Positions 1 through 9,419 of a stretch of DNA of 47,352 bases are shown piece by piece. The stretch comes from Methanospirillum stamsii. GTDB taxonomy: Archaea > Halobacteriota > Methanomicrobia > Methanomicrobiales > Methanospirillaceae. Position numbers and translations under genes: made by a program. Position 1 is the stretch's first letter. The number at the start of each line of letters is the position of its first letter. Below the pieces are notes generated by a model. It did no database searches and was not told the DNA's origin. It saw only the letters and a list, made by a program, of their open reading frames with translations. Location: NCBI RefSeq assembly GCF_003173335.1, contig NZ_QGMZ01000049.1, positions 1 to 47,352 on the forward strand. The letters are read 5' to 3'.

Positions 1-31
1 GACTGGAGGTTACAGTTTTTCATGAGTTAAG

Positions 32-61
32 CATGAGGCGGAGCCTCATGGGTGTTTTTTT
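32..61 (+). terminator. hairpin plus T-run terminator
   Basis: A perfect 8-bp stem, CATGAGGC and GCCTCATG around the loop GGA (32-50), is followed by GGTG and a run of seven T. The T-run lies on the plus-strand side, so it would end a plus-strand transcript entering from before the window, not the minus-strand gene that stops at 60. Confidence 0.6.
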
Positions 62-1088
62 ATGATATCCCTTCTAAAAACTCTCCGATAATCCCGGATA
101 TCTCCTCAGGCTCCACAAAAATCATCCCATGTCCCAGTCCTTTCCTGATTTCGAGAGTAGCATTCGGAATGAGGTTAGCGATCATCATTGAATTCTCCGG
201 AGGTATGACAATATCCTGGTCCCCGGAGATGACGAGGGTTCTGCTTTGGATAGCAGGCAGGTCAGCATACACACCCTCCCATGAGAGAAAGGCACGGTAC
301 TGGTCTTGCACTGTAGTGGGATCTGCGACCTCTCCAAAATCCACAAACCAGGTCAGAGGGTCCGGATGGGTGTTCCGGAATTCCTCCGTAAGGAGAAGTC
401 TTCCGGCCCTATCAAGCGCTTCTTCCGGGTTTTTTGGTGTCTGACCCATCTCTTCAATCACCGAGTTTTTCGCAGGCACTTTTTGAGCACCCCCGCAATC
501 GGTGCTTATGAGAACGAGATTCTCTACCGAATCGGGATACATTTTCACATATTCAAGGGCAACCATCCCTCCCATTGAGTACCCGATGATATCAACCGGG
601 AGAGGAGAGCATCTCCCTTTATCAAGCATTGTCCGGTTGTCAGAATATAATCCATTGTTAGTAACTCCACATCCATCTTGATCTTTTGCCAGTTGAGAAA
701 TCACATCATGCAGATCCATAGCTGCTTGCGAAATACTGAATGGAACATCCGGGTTTTGGACCCCTGATATTCCCCGGTGGTTGTAGACGATGACTGTGTG
801 GTTTCGTGCAAGATTCAATATCATCTGGTGCGGCCATTCATCGATGGTCATCCCGTACCCCAGGATAAAGATTACCGGAGGGCCTTGTCCATGAATGGTA
901 TACCGAAGGGGAATGCCGTCCCTTGTTATTACAAATGATGATTCATTCATGGTAGAAGAGAAATTATTCTTATCAAAAGAATTTTCCAAGTTAGTTTCGT
1001 GGGTAATATTGTTATCGATACAACCTGACATACAGATGAAGATGATGTATGATACAATGAAGAGAATAGTGATGATAACTTTTTTCAT
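60..1088 (-). CDS. alpha/beta-hydrolase lipoprotein
   Basis: The 342-residue protein has a hydrophobic N-terminal segment ending in M-S-G-C, so Cys23 is a likely lipid-attachment site and the protein should sit on the outer face of the membrane. After a spacer of about 35 residues an alpha/beta-hydrolase fold follows: an HxGQGPP-like oxyanion region near residue 67, the nucleophile elbow GYSMGG near residue 170, an acid in SGDQD and the catalytic His in GLGHGM near the C terminus. The full triad suggests an active esterase, lipase or peptidase-like enzyme. An insertion between the fold core and the nucleophile elbow (around DQDGCGVTNNG) carries an extra Cys and is unusual. The gene stands alone, and the substrate cannot be told from sequence. 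Confidence 0.85.
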   Translation of the reverse strand: MKKVIITILFIVSYIIFICMSGCIDNNITHETNLENSFDKNNFSSTMNESSFVITRDGIPLRYTIHGQGPPVIFILGYGMTIDEWPHQMILNLARNHTVIVYNHRGISGVQNPDVPFSISQAAMDLHDVISQLAKDQDGCGVTNNGLYSDNRTMLDKGRCSPLPVDIIGYSMGGMVALEYVKMYPDSVENLVLISTDCGGAQKVPAKNSVIEEMGQTPKNPEEALDRAGRLLLTEEFRNTHPDPLTWFVDFGEVADPTTVQDQYRAFLSWEGVYADLPAIQSRTLVISGDQDIVIPPENSMMIANLIPNATLEIRKGLGHGMIFVEPEEISGIIGEFLEGIS

Positions 1089-1239
1089 GGAGAATTATCA
1101 ATCTGAATAATAATTTATTAATTCTTCCGATATAGAAAAAAATGAGAATAATTACCCTGTCTGATGTTCACGAATATGGGGTGTTATTATTATCTGTTCT
1201 GGATACTATCAAAAATTTAGTCAAACAGATAAAAGAAGC

Positions 1240-1252
1240 GAAAAAAATAAAC
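1240..1252 (-). terminator. oligo-T terminator after ABCE1
   Basis: On the minus strand the sequence TTATTTTTTTCG begins about 12 bases after the ABCE1 stop codon. Runs of T just after the stop are the usual archaeal termination signal. No stem is needed or seen. Confidence 0.45.
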
Positions 1253-1261
1253 TGAATATTT

Positions 1262-3028
1262 TTATTCAACATCCTGATAGTAATATTCTCCTTTGCTCTT
1301 CTGTTCACGATCCAGGTATGATTCAGGCTTATTTATTCTCGGCCTGCCACTCATATCTCTCCGGAAGGTCACACCGAGTTGTGAGAGGAACATATTCATC
1401 CCGGTCCTCATGTCAAAGGGTCCTTTGGCTTCTCCTCTGACACCCGGATCACCATCAAAGACCAGGAGTCGTTCGCTGATGATATCAATCACATAGATAT
1501 CATGATCAATAACCAGGATTGCTGCTTCTTTTCCTTCGACCTGGTTTCTGAATACCTTGGTTAGTCTGACCCGCTGCTCTACATCCAGGTGGGCACTTGG
1601 TTCATCAAGCACATAGAGATCGGCAGGCTGCGAAAGACATGCAGCGATAGCGACCCTTTGCAGTTCTCCGCCGGAAAGGGTATTTACCGGAAGCTGCAGG
1701 ATTGGAGCCAGTGTCAGCCCCTCAATAATATCATGCTGGTACTGGGGTGAATCAAAGTTTCTGGCAATCTGCCTAAGGAAAAATTCTACAGTGTCTGAAC
1801 TCTCCGCTTTCAGATACTGAGGTTTATATGAAATTCTGACGGAAGTTTCCATGGCTCCGGAATCAGGTTTTTCAACGCCTGCCAGGAGTTTTGCAAAGGT
1901 TGATTTTCCAATACCATTCTGACCAACAATACCGATTACTTCACCTGCAAAAATTTCTCCGGGCAGAACGGTAAGTGAGAACCGGTCAAAGGAACGTTTC
2001 ATCTCAGGGATTACAAGAAGCGGGCTTCGTTCTGCGCCATCCTTGTGAGCCCTGACTTCAAATGTCACCTGGTAATCTCTGAACCTGACATTCTCTTCCG
2101 GAAGGAATCCGTCAAGATACTGGTTTATTCCAATCCTGACTCCCTTGGGCCTGGTAATGATACCAAATACGGCCGGCTTTCCATATGCAACATGCACGGT
2201 ATCGGCAAGCATATCCAGGATCGCAATGTCGTGCTCGATGAGAACCACCGGCTTTTCATTTGCAAGTTCCCTGATAGCCTTTGCTGCAGCCATCCTTTGG
2301 TAAATATCAAGATACGGGGTTACTTCATCAAGGAAGTAAAAGTCTGCATTTCGTGCGAGTGCTGCAGCAAGAGCCACCCTTTGTAGTTCTCCACCGGAGA
2401 GGTTTTTAATATCCTGGTCAAGGATCTGCCTGATTGAGAGAATATCGAGGTATTTATCTAATGATCCCCGTTCATCAGTTGTTTTCAGGAGGTCCCAGAC
2501 ATTTCCCTGGAATACTTTCGGGATAACGTCAATGTATTGTGGTTTGACCGAAGCTTTGATGGAACCTTTCGATAATCGCTGCAGGTAATCAAACAGTTCG
2601 GTTCCGGTATATTTCTTTAAGATCTCCTCCCATCGAACTTCTTCGGTAAAAATTCCAATGTTCGGACTTATCTGTCCGGAAAGGATCTTCATTGAGGTGG
2701 ATTTTCCTATACCGTTTGCCCCGATAACGCCGGTGACTTTTCCCTCGACAGGTGCCGGAAGACCGTATAGAACAAAAGTGTTCGGACCATACCGGTGGGT
2801 CGGATATTCAAGTTCCTCCGGTAGAGTGATGATATCTATTGCTTCAAAGGGACATTTTTTTACACAGATGCCGCATCCGACACAGAGTTCTTCAGATATG
2901 ACTGCTTTTCCATTTTCATCAAGGTGAACCGTCTCATCACCGGTTCGAACCCTCGGACAATAGAGAATACATTCAGTTCCACATTTGCGTGAATGACAGA
3001 GATCTTTATGTACGACGGCTATTCGCAT
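1262..3028 (-). CDS. abcE1: ABCE1/Rli1 ribosome recycling ATPase
   Basis: This 588-residue soluble twin-ATPase splits post-termination and stalled ribosomes together with release factor or Pelota. The N terminus carries two iron-sulphur motifs, with Cys at 11, 16, 20 and 24 and a classical CxxCxxCxxxC at 49-59. Two ABC domains follow: Walker A GANGIGKST (about 103-111) and GQNGIGKST, both with the signature LSGGELQRVA, and Walker B regions ending in LDE. The C-terminal hinge is present and the length is typical. The D-loop of the first domain reads DEVTPYLD, so the usual Pro after DE is Val, while the second domain reads DEPSAHLD. The gene lies 6 bp after a small membrane-protein gene on the same strand and faces the RqcH-Pelota pair, its functional partners. 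Identification is firm. Confidence 0.97.
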   Translation of the reverse strand: MRIAVVHKDLCHSRKCGTECILYCPRVRTGDETVHLDENGKAVISEELCVGCGICVKKCPFEAIDIITLPEELEYPTHRYGPNTFVLYGLPAPVEGKVTGVIGANGIGKSTSMKILSGQISPNIGIFTEEVRWEEILKKYTGTELFDYLQRLSKGSIKASVKPQYIDVIPKVFQGNVWDLLKTTDERGSLDKYLDILSIRQILDQDIKNLSGGELQRVALAAALARNADFYFLDEVTPYLDIYQRMAAAKAIRELANEKPVVLIEHDIAILDMLADTVHVAYGKPAVFGIITRPKGVRIGINQYLDGFLPEENVRFRDYQVTFEVRAHKDGAERSPLLVIPEMKRSFDRFSLTVLPGEIFAGEVIGIVGQNGIGKSTFAKLLAGVEKPDSGAMETSVRISYKPQYLKAESSDTVEFFLRQIARNFDSPQYQHDIIEGLTLAPILQLPVNTLSGGELQRVAIAACLSQPADLYVLDEPSAHLDVEQRVRLTKVFRNQVEGKEAAILVIDHDIYVIDIISERLLVFDGDPGVRGEAKGPFDMRTGMNMFLSQLGVTFRRDMSGRPRINKPESYLDREQKSKGEYYYQDVE

Positions 3029-3034
3029 GGTCTA

Positions 3035-3403
3035 TCAGAACGTGATGGTAGTTTCGGAAAGCAGGATAGTCCAGGATACGTACCAGAACGCAAATGTCAT
3101 AAAACCCTGGTAAAACCAGTCTTTTTTCTCCAGTTTTGCAGTATCAATTCTGATGAGCATGAACACATGTTTCTGGATTACTATTGCCGCGAGCATCACA
3201 AGGATGGGAAAGAGGAAGGTGTTCCCTGCCCCGGCTGTGGATGCTGCCTGTTCAGTAAAATAGCAAATAATTCCGGCGATACACCCTGCACCGATTGCGA
3301 TGAGCGTGCGCGTAATGCGCTTTGTATATTCTGCCGCTTCATCAACGGGGGCAGGTGCGGGTTTTTCTTCTTCAGGAATATTGGGGACCGGTTCTTCTGT
3401 CAT
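3035..3403 (-). CDS. small three-helix membrane protein, EMC6-like
   Basis: The 122-residue protein has a Pro/Glu-rich cytoplasmic N terminus (about residues 1-28) and three hydrophobic segments near 33-50, 62-82 and 96-116. The third is rich in aromatic residues and ends in WYVSWTILL. This layout resembles the archaeal EMC6-like family, relatives of a subunit of the eukaryotic membrane insertase complex, but I assign it by shape and not by alignment. It is the first gene of a two-gene unit with ABCE1 (6-bp gap). That context fits a role near the ribosome or membrane insertion, which remains inference. Confidence 0.6.
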   Translation of the reverse strand: MTEEPVPNIPEEEKPAPAPVDEAAEYTKRITRTLIAIGAGCIAGIICYFTEQAASTAGAGNTFLFPILVMLAAIVIQKHVFMLIRIDTAKLEKKDWFYQGFMTFAFWYVSWTILLSETTITF

Positions 3404-3458
3404 TAGGGCACCAGTTGTCTTATTTTTTTAGTCATGAGGCCATATCTAATTTGGTATT

Positions 3459-5339
3459 ATGGCAACTGCACAGGGGATGAGTGGACTTGACCTCATCACG
3501 GTAACTGACGAGATTACACGGCTGCTCCCCCTCTGGGTTCATAAAATATACCTGGATGAAAAACGGCTCTGTGTTATCAGGCTCAATAGTAAAGAGCAGG
3601 GAAAAAGCAATCTTCTGATAGAACCAGGAAGGCGGCTCCATCTGATTCCTGTTCTTCCGGAAATGCCGCAGATTCCTCCGGCCTTTGCAATGTTTCTCCG
3701 GAAGTACTTGGGTGGCGGAAGAGTTACTGCTATCCGACAGCAGGGACTTCAGAGAACGGTAATTATTGACATCCAGAAATCCGAGCAGCTCTTTCACCTT
3801 ATCGCGGAAATTTTTGATGAAGGAAATATCATTCTCTGCGGGGAAGATATGAAAATCATCCAGCCACTGACCAGGCAGCGGTTCAAAGACCGGGATGTTC
3901 TTCCTGGGTCTGATTACGTGTTCCCCCCGCCTGATGTCAGTATGATAACCGCGAATGAGTTTGCTGAGCGGCTGTCTGCCGATGATCGCGATATTGTCAG
4001 GTCACTTGCAGTCGGTTCATTTCTTGGCGGACGGTACGCAGAATACATATGTACACAAACCGGCGTTGACAAGGAAACTCTTGCAAAAGACACCAATGCC
4101 TCTGAGATATATGTTGCCATTCATAATCTGCTGAATAGTGCACGAATTCCCGTTTCGGTTCTTGCAAAGAGCGGGTGTCATCCGGTAGCAACGGGTGATG
4201 AACCAAAAGCACCCTATGACCTTTTTAATGATGCCCTTGCAGCATTTTATCCCATTGCTCCTCCGGCCAAAAAACGCGAAGAGAAGGTACGCGAATCCAG
4301 AGAAGACCGGATTCGCCACCAGCAGGAAGAAGCGATAAAGAAATTTGAGAAAAATATTACCAGAAATGAAGAACTTGCCGCAATAATTTATGAAAATTAC
4401 GGATTTGTCACTGAAATAATCACTACTCTTTCAAAAGCTGCAGAAAACCACTCATGGCAGGAGATTACCGACATTTTACAGAAAGATAACTCTGGTGCAG
4501 GAAACAATATAATCCGGGTATTTCCTGCTGATGCAGCGGTTGAACTTTCTCTCTCACATCCGGTGAAAATTTTTGTTCACGATAGCATTGACCAGAATGC
4601 CGGCAGGTACTATGACCAGGTGAAGAAGTTTAAGAAGAAACTTGCTGGTGCAAAAGCAGCGATGGAACGTGAAGTTCATCAGGCCAGGCATAAGAAAGTT
4701 TTGTACCAGCGTCCCAAAAAACGGTGGTTTGACCGGTTCCGCTGGTTTTATACCTCAGATCAGGTGCTTGTGATTGGTGGCAGAGACGCCGGACAGAACG
4801 AGGAACTTATCCGGAAATATCTGGAAGGGGGAGATACCTTTGTTCATGCCGATGTCCACGGAGCCAGTGTCGTTGTGGTGAAAGGAAAGACCAGTGCCAT
4901 GGATGAGGTAGCACAGTTTGCAGCAGCATATTCCGGAGCATGGCGTGCAGGGTTTGCCTCTGCTGATGTCTATGCTGCCCGTCCGGATCAGGTTTCAAAA
5001 ACTGCCGAGTCAGGAGAGTATCTCTCACGAGGTTCATTCGTAGTCAGAGGAGAGCGTCAGTGGTTTCACGATGTCCCTCTGGCTGTAACGATAGGTCTTA
5101 TGAAAACTCCGCAAACCCGAATCATCGGGGGACCTTCCTTGACCATACCGAAGGCATGCGAGCTTTACGTAACATTAAAGCCTGGAACTTTTGAACCTAA
5201 TGATATTGCAAAAAAAGTTGTCCGGGCTTTACGAGACAGACTCTCACCAGATGATCAGAAGGCTCTTAAGTTTGCTCTTAATACCGAGGCCGTTGCAGGA
5301 TTTGTTCCTCCCGGAGGGTCTGACCTGGTGGAAGGATGA
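3459..5339 (+). CDS. rqcH: RqcH/NEMF/Tae2 family ribosome quality control protein
   Basis: The protein has 626 residues and the order of the NFACT family: an N-terminal NFACT-N domain (about 1-250), a charged coiled-coil stretch (about 265-420, e.g. HQQEEAIKKFEKN), and a C-terminal NFACT-R/DUF814 domain (about 425-545) with the hallmark HADVHGAS. Family members bind the 50S subunit carrying a stalled peptidyl-tRNA and, in bacteria and eukaryotes, add Ala or Thr tails. Tailing by the archaeal form is inferred. The ATG is preceded only by a weak ribosome binding site, and the 55-bp gap to the minus-strand gene is a shared divergent promoter region. The stop overlaps the pelota start by 4 bp, so the two are surely cotranscribed. 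Confidence 0.95.
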   Translation: MATAQGMSGLDLITVTDEITRLLPLWVHKIYLDEKRLCVIRLNSKEQGKSNLLIEPGRRLHLIPVLPEMPQIPPAFAMFLRKYLGGGRVTAIRQQGLQRTVIIDIQKSEQLFHLIAEIFDEGNIILCGEDMKIIQPLTRQRFKDRDVLPGSDYVFPPPDVSMITANEFAERLSADDRDIVRSLAVGSFLGGRYAEYICTQTGVDKETLAKDTNASEIYVAIHNLLNSARIPVSVLAKSGCHPVATGDEPKAPYDLFNDALAAFYPIAPPAKKREEKVRESREDRIRHQQEEAIKKFEKNITRNEELAAIIYENYGFVTEIITTLSKAAENHSWQEITDILQKDNSGAGNNIIRVFPADAAVELSLSHPVKIFVHDSIDQNAGRYYDQVKKFKKKLAGAKAAMEREVHQARHKKVLYQRPKKRWFDRFRWFYTSDQVLVIGGRDAGQNEELIRKYLEGGDTFVHADVHGASVVVVKGKTSAMDEVAQFAAAYSGAWRAGFASADVYAARPDQVSKTAESGEYLSRGSFVVRGERQWFHDVPLAVTIGLMKTPQTRIIGGPSLTIPKACELYVTLKPGTFEPNDIAKKVVRALRDRLSPDDQKALKFALNTEAVAGFVPPGGSDLVEG

Positions 5340-6361
5340 AAGCAGAAATAGGGGAATTACAACGTTCATACGGAGAAATTCATCTCTTTCCGGAAAATTC
5401 TGATGATCTCTGGCACCTGCATCATCTCATCAACCCCGGTTGTCTGGTTTTTGCAACAACCCTCCGGAGTGTTGAAGGGACGCAGGATAAAATTCGTCCG
5501 GAAAAACAGGAAAAAAGACCGGTACGGCTTGGTATCCGGGTTGAGGATGTTGAATTCCATGAATACTCCATCCGTCTTCGTGTTTTTGGAGTGATTGAGT
5601 CCGGGGTGGATACCGGATCACACCACACTCTTAACCTGGAGCCCGGATTTGAAATATCAGTTATAAAGGCATGGTCTGCAAACGATCTTGAACGGATCGA
5701 ACGGGCGGTAAAAGGATCGAACGCCGAGGCTATTCATATTCTGGTTATCGAAGAAGGAGAAGCAGAACTCTACCGGGTTCACAGTTTTGGACCAAAGCAG
5801 ATATGGTCACTTGCTGCAGGCAGCGGAAAAACTGCAGAGCTGAGCAGCCGTGAGGTTTTTTCAGAGACGGTAATCTCGCAGATATCTGCAATAACAGGCC
5901 CGCTTGTCATAGCAGGACCGGGTTTTGTAAAAGAAGAAATAATTGCAAAATACAGAAGGAATAATCCTTCAAGAACTGCCCCGCTTGTTATTGGAGATAC
6001 CCGTACCGGGGGGAGGCGGGCAGTTCAGGAAATTATCGGACAGGGCATTTTAGAAAAGCTGAACGGGGATCTGCAGCTGGCAAGAGAAGTCACCTGTCTT
6101 GATGAACTTATGAGAAGGATAGGCAAAGATGAACCGGTGGCTTATGGTTCTGCCGATGTCAGGGAAGCTATCTCATGTGGGGCCGTTCAGACGCTGTTAG
6201 TTACCGACTCACTTCTCCGGGAACCGGAGATTGCAGGGATTATCCGTCAGGCTGAAGAGATGCGTTCGGAAGTTGTCATCTTTTCTTCCAGGTTTGAACC
6301 AGGTGAACGACTTTCAGGTCTTGGCGGTGTTGCAGCTCTTCTCAGGTATAATATCCGGTAA
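5336..6361 (+). CDS. pelA: Pelota/Dom34 mRNA surveillance protein
   Basis: The 341-residue protein resembles eRF1 without its GGQ motif and rescues ribosomes stalled on broken mRNA, acting with aEF1A and ABCE1. Visible parts are the Sm-like N domain (about 1-125, including DDLWHLHHLINPG), the central domain (about 130-255) starting near EAIHILVIEEG, and the C domain (about 260-341) with the family pattern AVQTLLVTDSLLR and an end like GGVAALLRY. Length and domain order are normal. It starts inside the rqcH stop codon (ATGA overlap), which implies translational coupling. Identification is firm from the family-wide pattern. Confidence 0.96.
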   Translation: MKAEIGELQRSYGEIHLFPENSDDLWHLHHLINPGCLVFATTLRSVEGTQDKIRPEKQEKRPVRLGIRVEDVEFHEYSIRLRVFGVIESGVDTGSHHTLNLEPGFEISVIKAWSANDLERIERAVKGSNAEAIHILVIEEGEAELYRVHSFGPKQIWSLAAGSGKTAELSSREVFSETVISQISAITGPLVIAGPGFVKEEIIAKYRRNNPSRTAPLVIGDTRTGGRRAVQEIIGQGILEKLNGDLQLAREVTCLDELMRRIGKDEPVAYGSADVREAISCGAVQTLLVTDSLLREPEIAGIIRQAEEMRSEVVIFSSRFEPGERLSGLGGVAALLRYNIR

Positions 6362-6472
6362 ACCCGGAATACCGGTTTTCTGGCTAACAAGAACATGGGG
6401 ATGTACTGATTCCGGTGAGCGTAAGATGTATAAACCGGTTGATGTTTAACCCGGCATTTCTAATATATCTGT

Positions 6473-8602
6473 ATGCGTCGGCTGGTGACAGGTAACGATG
6501 ACCAGAATCGCTGGATTTGTTTCATACTGGCTATTACTATCATTGTTTTTTCAATCGTCTGGTATGCTTTGTCCAGGGATATTCATGTTGTCATATCTCA
6601 CCTGCTCTATATTCCGGTTATTTTAGCCTGTTACCGGTTTCCCATCCCAGGTCTTATTTTCACTCTCGTAATAATTGGTGGTTATCTGGGTTTTGAAGCG
6701 AATATTTCTGATAATTACCAGATTACTCTTGACGCTCTCTTACGCGGGGTAATGATCTTCATCATCGGCGGGGTTGTAACCTACCTTTCATTGTATCTCC
6801 GGTTTCGGGAGAAAAGTTATCTGCGCCTTCTTTCCAATGTCGATACCGGGGTTCTGGTAACAAATAAGGATGGCATCATCCTGTACGCAAATCCCTATGC
6901 TCATGGTGTACTGGACCGCAGAGACAGTAGTGTTGTCGGGATGTCACTTGAAAATTTTGCACAGGATAAAAAAGAGCTGGCCGATTATCTCTTGTCATGC
7001 CTCTCATCTGATACCCGTGCATCTGTCACAGAATTAAACCTGAAAAGAAAAGACGGTTTTTTTGTTCCGGTTATGATTGTTGGGTATTGTGAAAAGCAGG
7101 AGGACGTCATTCTCACCATCACTGATCTTTCTGAAGAGAAATGGATGGCCCATGAACTGGCTACCGGAAAGGTGGTCCTAAAAACACTTCTTGATGCCAT
7201 TTCTGAAGGAGTATTCCTGTCTGATACCTTTGGAAAAATTATCAGTATTAATAAATCATGTCGGGAAATTGCCGGATGGGAAGAGGGCATGGATATCAGT
7301 CAGAAGACCGGATTTTTCGAAGACCGTGTCTATGAGGAACTAAAAAAGGCTGTTTCCCGGTGTGTTCTTGAAAAAATTCCCCTGACTCTCTATCTGGATT
7401 CTGATACCAGTCCATCTAATCGTTACTATGAATTAATCCTGACTCCGGTTCCTGATGATGGGGGTGCAACAACCCGGGTTGCCGGAGTCATCCATGATAT
7501 CACTGATCAGGAAAATTACCTGAACAAGATAAAGGAACGAGAGGAGTATCTTCGCCTGGTTCTGGACGGCCTTCCACTTGCAACGATTGTAATCGATCCT
7601 TCACACAAGGTCATGTCTGTAAACCAGGCACTTTCCATGCTTTTTGAACAGGATGTTCTGAACCTCATTGGAACATCTGATCATGGCAATCTTCTTTATC
7701 CGGCAAAAGAACGTCCCATGCTTGCAGACCTTCTGGTGAATGAGGATGTGGACATTTTGCTTGAAGAAAATTATGGGGGTCTTTTTTCATCTTCTCCAAC
7801 CGTGCCCGGAGCATACGAAGTCATTGATTTTTATCCTCACATCGGTGATGAGGGTAAATGGATCCGGAGCACTGCAGCCCGGCTGGTTGATGAAAACGGG
7901 GTGACTATTGGTGCAATTGAGACATTTGAAGATTTTTCAACCCAGAAACAGGCAGAAGAAATAATCCGGATAAGCGAGGAACGGTTTAAGATTGCATCTC
8001 ATATCGCAACAGATCTCATATTTGAATATGAACAGGTCACTGACAGGATTTCCTGGTTTGGAGATATCGACAAATGGCTTGGCCTTGAATCACCCGGAAG
8101 GGTTAGTACTCTTACCGGCTGGGTCACGCTTATCCATCAGGATGATGTCGACCGTATCAGGAATTCATTTATCCAGCATGTTCTCTCCGGAGATCCAATC
8201 AGTGAAGAACTTCGGATAAAACACCGGAATGGTCAGTACCAGACCTGGGTGATAAAAGCAGTTGCACTCTATAATGCCCAGTTCCAGCAGATAAAAACGA
8301 TTGGAGTTGTATCAGACATCAGTGAGATGCGGGCAAATGAGGAGGCAAAAAAGAAAGCTCTTGTTGCCATAGAAAAATATATCGAGCAGTTTGCAATCCT
8401 TGGTGATCATATCCGAAATCCTCTGCAGGTGATTGCCGGGTATAATGATCTTCAGAGTGGAGAATACAAGGAAAAAATAGCACTCCAGATATCCCATGTG
8501 AACCGGATTGTTGATCAGCTTGACAGGGGATGGATTGAATCAGAAAGTATCAGGGATTTTCTTCGCAGGCATTATGGTATTTCAGAAAACGAAAAATTCT
8601 AA
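6473..8602 (+). CDS. membrane multi-PAS sensor with DHp-like end, no ATPase domain
   Basis: The 709-residue sensor has four hydrophobic segments in the first 110 residues (from WICFILAITIIVF to IGGVVTYLSLYL), then about four PAS modules (roughly 118-220, 230-350, 362-490 and 500-620). The last 80 residues resemble a histidine-kinase dimerisation helix pair with DHIRNPLQVI, where His is the possible phosphoacceptor. The protein then ends: no N, G1 or G2 box of a HATPase domain is present, and the stop is followed 13 bp later by a convergent gene. It therefore either relies on another kinase in trans or signals without phosphorylation. The ligand is unknown. It lies alone between Pelota and the nuclease gene. 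Confidence 0.85.
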   Translation: MRRLVTGNDDQNRWICFILAITIIVFSIVWYALSRDIHVVISHLLYIPVILACYRFPIPGLIFTLVIIGGYLGFEANISDNYQITLDALLRGVMIFIIGGVVTYLSLYLRFREKSYLRLLSNVDTGVLVTNKDGIILYANPYAHGVLDRRDSSVVGMSLENFAQDKKELADYLLSCLSSDTRASVTELNLKRKDGFFVPVMIVGYCEKQEDVILTITDLSEEKWMAHELATGKVVLKTLLDAISEGVFLSDTFGKIISINKSCREIAGWEEGMDISQKTGFFEDRVYEELKKAVSRCVLEKIPLTLYLDSDTSPSNRYYELILTPVPDDGGATTRVAGVIHDITDQENYLNKIKEREEYLRLVLDGLPLATIVIDPSHKVMSVNQALSMLFEQDVLNLIGTSDHGNLLYPAKERPMLADLLVNEDVDILLEENYGGLFSSSPTVPGAYEVIDFYPHIGDEGKWIRSTAARLVDENGVTIGAIETFEDFSTQKQAEEIIRISEERFKIASHIATDLIFEYEQVTDRISWFGDIDKWLGLESPGRVSTLTGWVTLIHQDDVDRIRNSFIQHVLSGDPISEELRIKHRNGQYQTWVIKAVALYNAQFQQIKTIGVVSDISEMRANEEAKKKALVAIEKYIEQFAILGDHIRNPLQVIAGYNDLQSGEYKEKIALQISHVNRIVDQLDRGWIESESIRDFLRRHYGISENEKF

Positions 8603-8615
8603 GGTGTTCTGATAT

Positions 8616-9410
8616 CTATGGAAATTTTAACGTCAGGGTTACCGGACAGTGATCAGAACCTCCTATATCACTGCGAATTCCTGCCATTGAAATATTGTCT
8701 CGCAATTTTGAACTGACAAAGAAGTAGTCGATTCTCCATCCGACATTTCTCATTCTCGCCCTGGTTTTATAATCCCACCAGCTGTACTGGTTTCCTTCCT
8801 TTGAAAAAAGTCTGAAACTGTCAATAAATCCGGCCGCGATAACCTTATCAATCCAGTCCCGTTCAATCTGCAAAAATCCGGATACCTGTTCATTCTCTTT
8901 TGGTCGTGCAAGGTCTAAGGGCATGTGAGCGGTATTGACATCCCCACAGAAAATAACCTTTTCACCTTTATCTTCTATCTCGAGAATTTTCTTCAGGAAT
9001 GCATCATAAAATTTTAGTTTAAATGATAGTCTCTCTTCTGATGCACCGCCATTTGGAAAATAGACGTTCAGAAGGGTGAATTCAGGGTATCGTGCAGTAA
9101 TTATTCTGCCTTCCCTGTCAAACTCAGGTTCAAGGCCACCAAACTCCAATGAATCCGGTTCAGTTTTTGTATAGATGGCAACCCCGCTGTATCCTTTCCG
9201 TTCAGCTGGGTTGATGTAAAAAAAGTAACCGGGGATTCGCGATACTGCAGGTGTCAGGGTTTTGACATCCGCTTTTGTCTCCTGCAGACAGAGGATATCC
9301 GGATTTTCTTTTGATAAAAATTCATGAAACGGGACACCGGGAAGGACTTCTTTTCCACTGACTGCCCGGATGCCATTGACATTCCACGAGAAAAGATGAA
9401 GCTCTTTCAT
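8616..9410 (-). CDS. xthA: exodeoxyribonuclease III / AP endonuclease
   Basis: This 264-residue enzyme of the exonuclease-endonuclease-phosphatase fold cleaves DNA at abasic sites in base excision repair. The pattern is complete: SWNVNGIRAV at the N terminus, LCLQETKAD (metal-binding Glu) near residue 41, a GYSGVAIYTK block, a CGDVNTAH block with catalytic Asp and Asn, NVGWRIDYFFVS, and the final GSDHCPV with the catalytic Asp-His pair. Length is typical for the ExoA/Xth group. It follows a TIM-barrel gene by 9 bp on the same strand, which suggests an operon. Confidence is high for the family and good for the reaction. Confidence 0.95.
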   Translation of the reverse strand: MKELHLFSWNVNGIRAVSGKEVLPGVPFHEFLSKENPDILCLQETKADVKTLTPAVSRIPGYFFYINPAERKGYSGVAIYTKTEPDSLEFGGLEPEFDREGRIITARYPEFTLLNVYFPNGGASEERLSFKLKFYDAFLKKILEIEDKGEKVIFCGDVNTAHMPLDLARPKENEQVSGFLQIERDWIDKVIAAGFIDSFRLFSKEGNQYSWWDYKTRARMRNVGWRIDYFFVSSKLRDNISMAGIRSDIGGSDHCPVTLTLKFP

Positions 9411-9419
9411 GTTATCCGA

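Noticed and set aside
3432-3797. 121-residue minus-strand frame inside rqcH
   Set aside because: It is a shadow of the conserved NFACT-N region; no start signal or family pattern.
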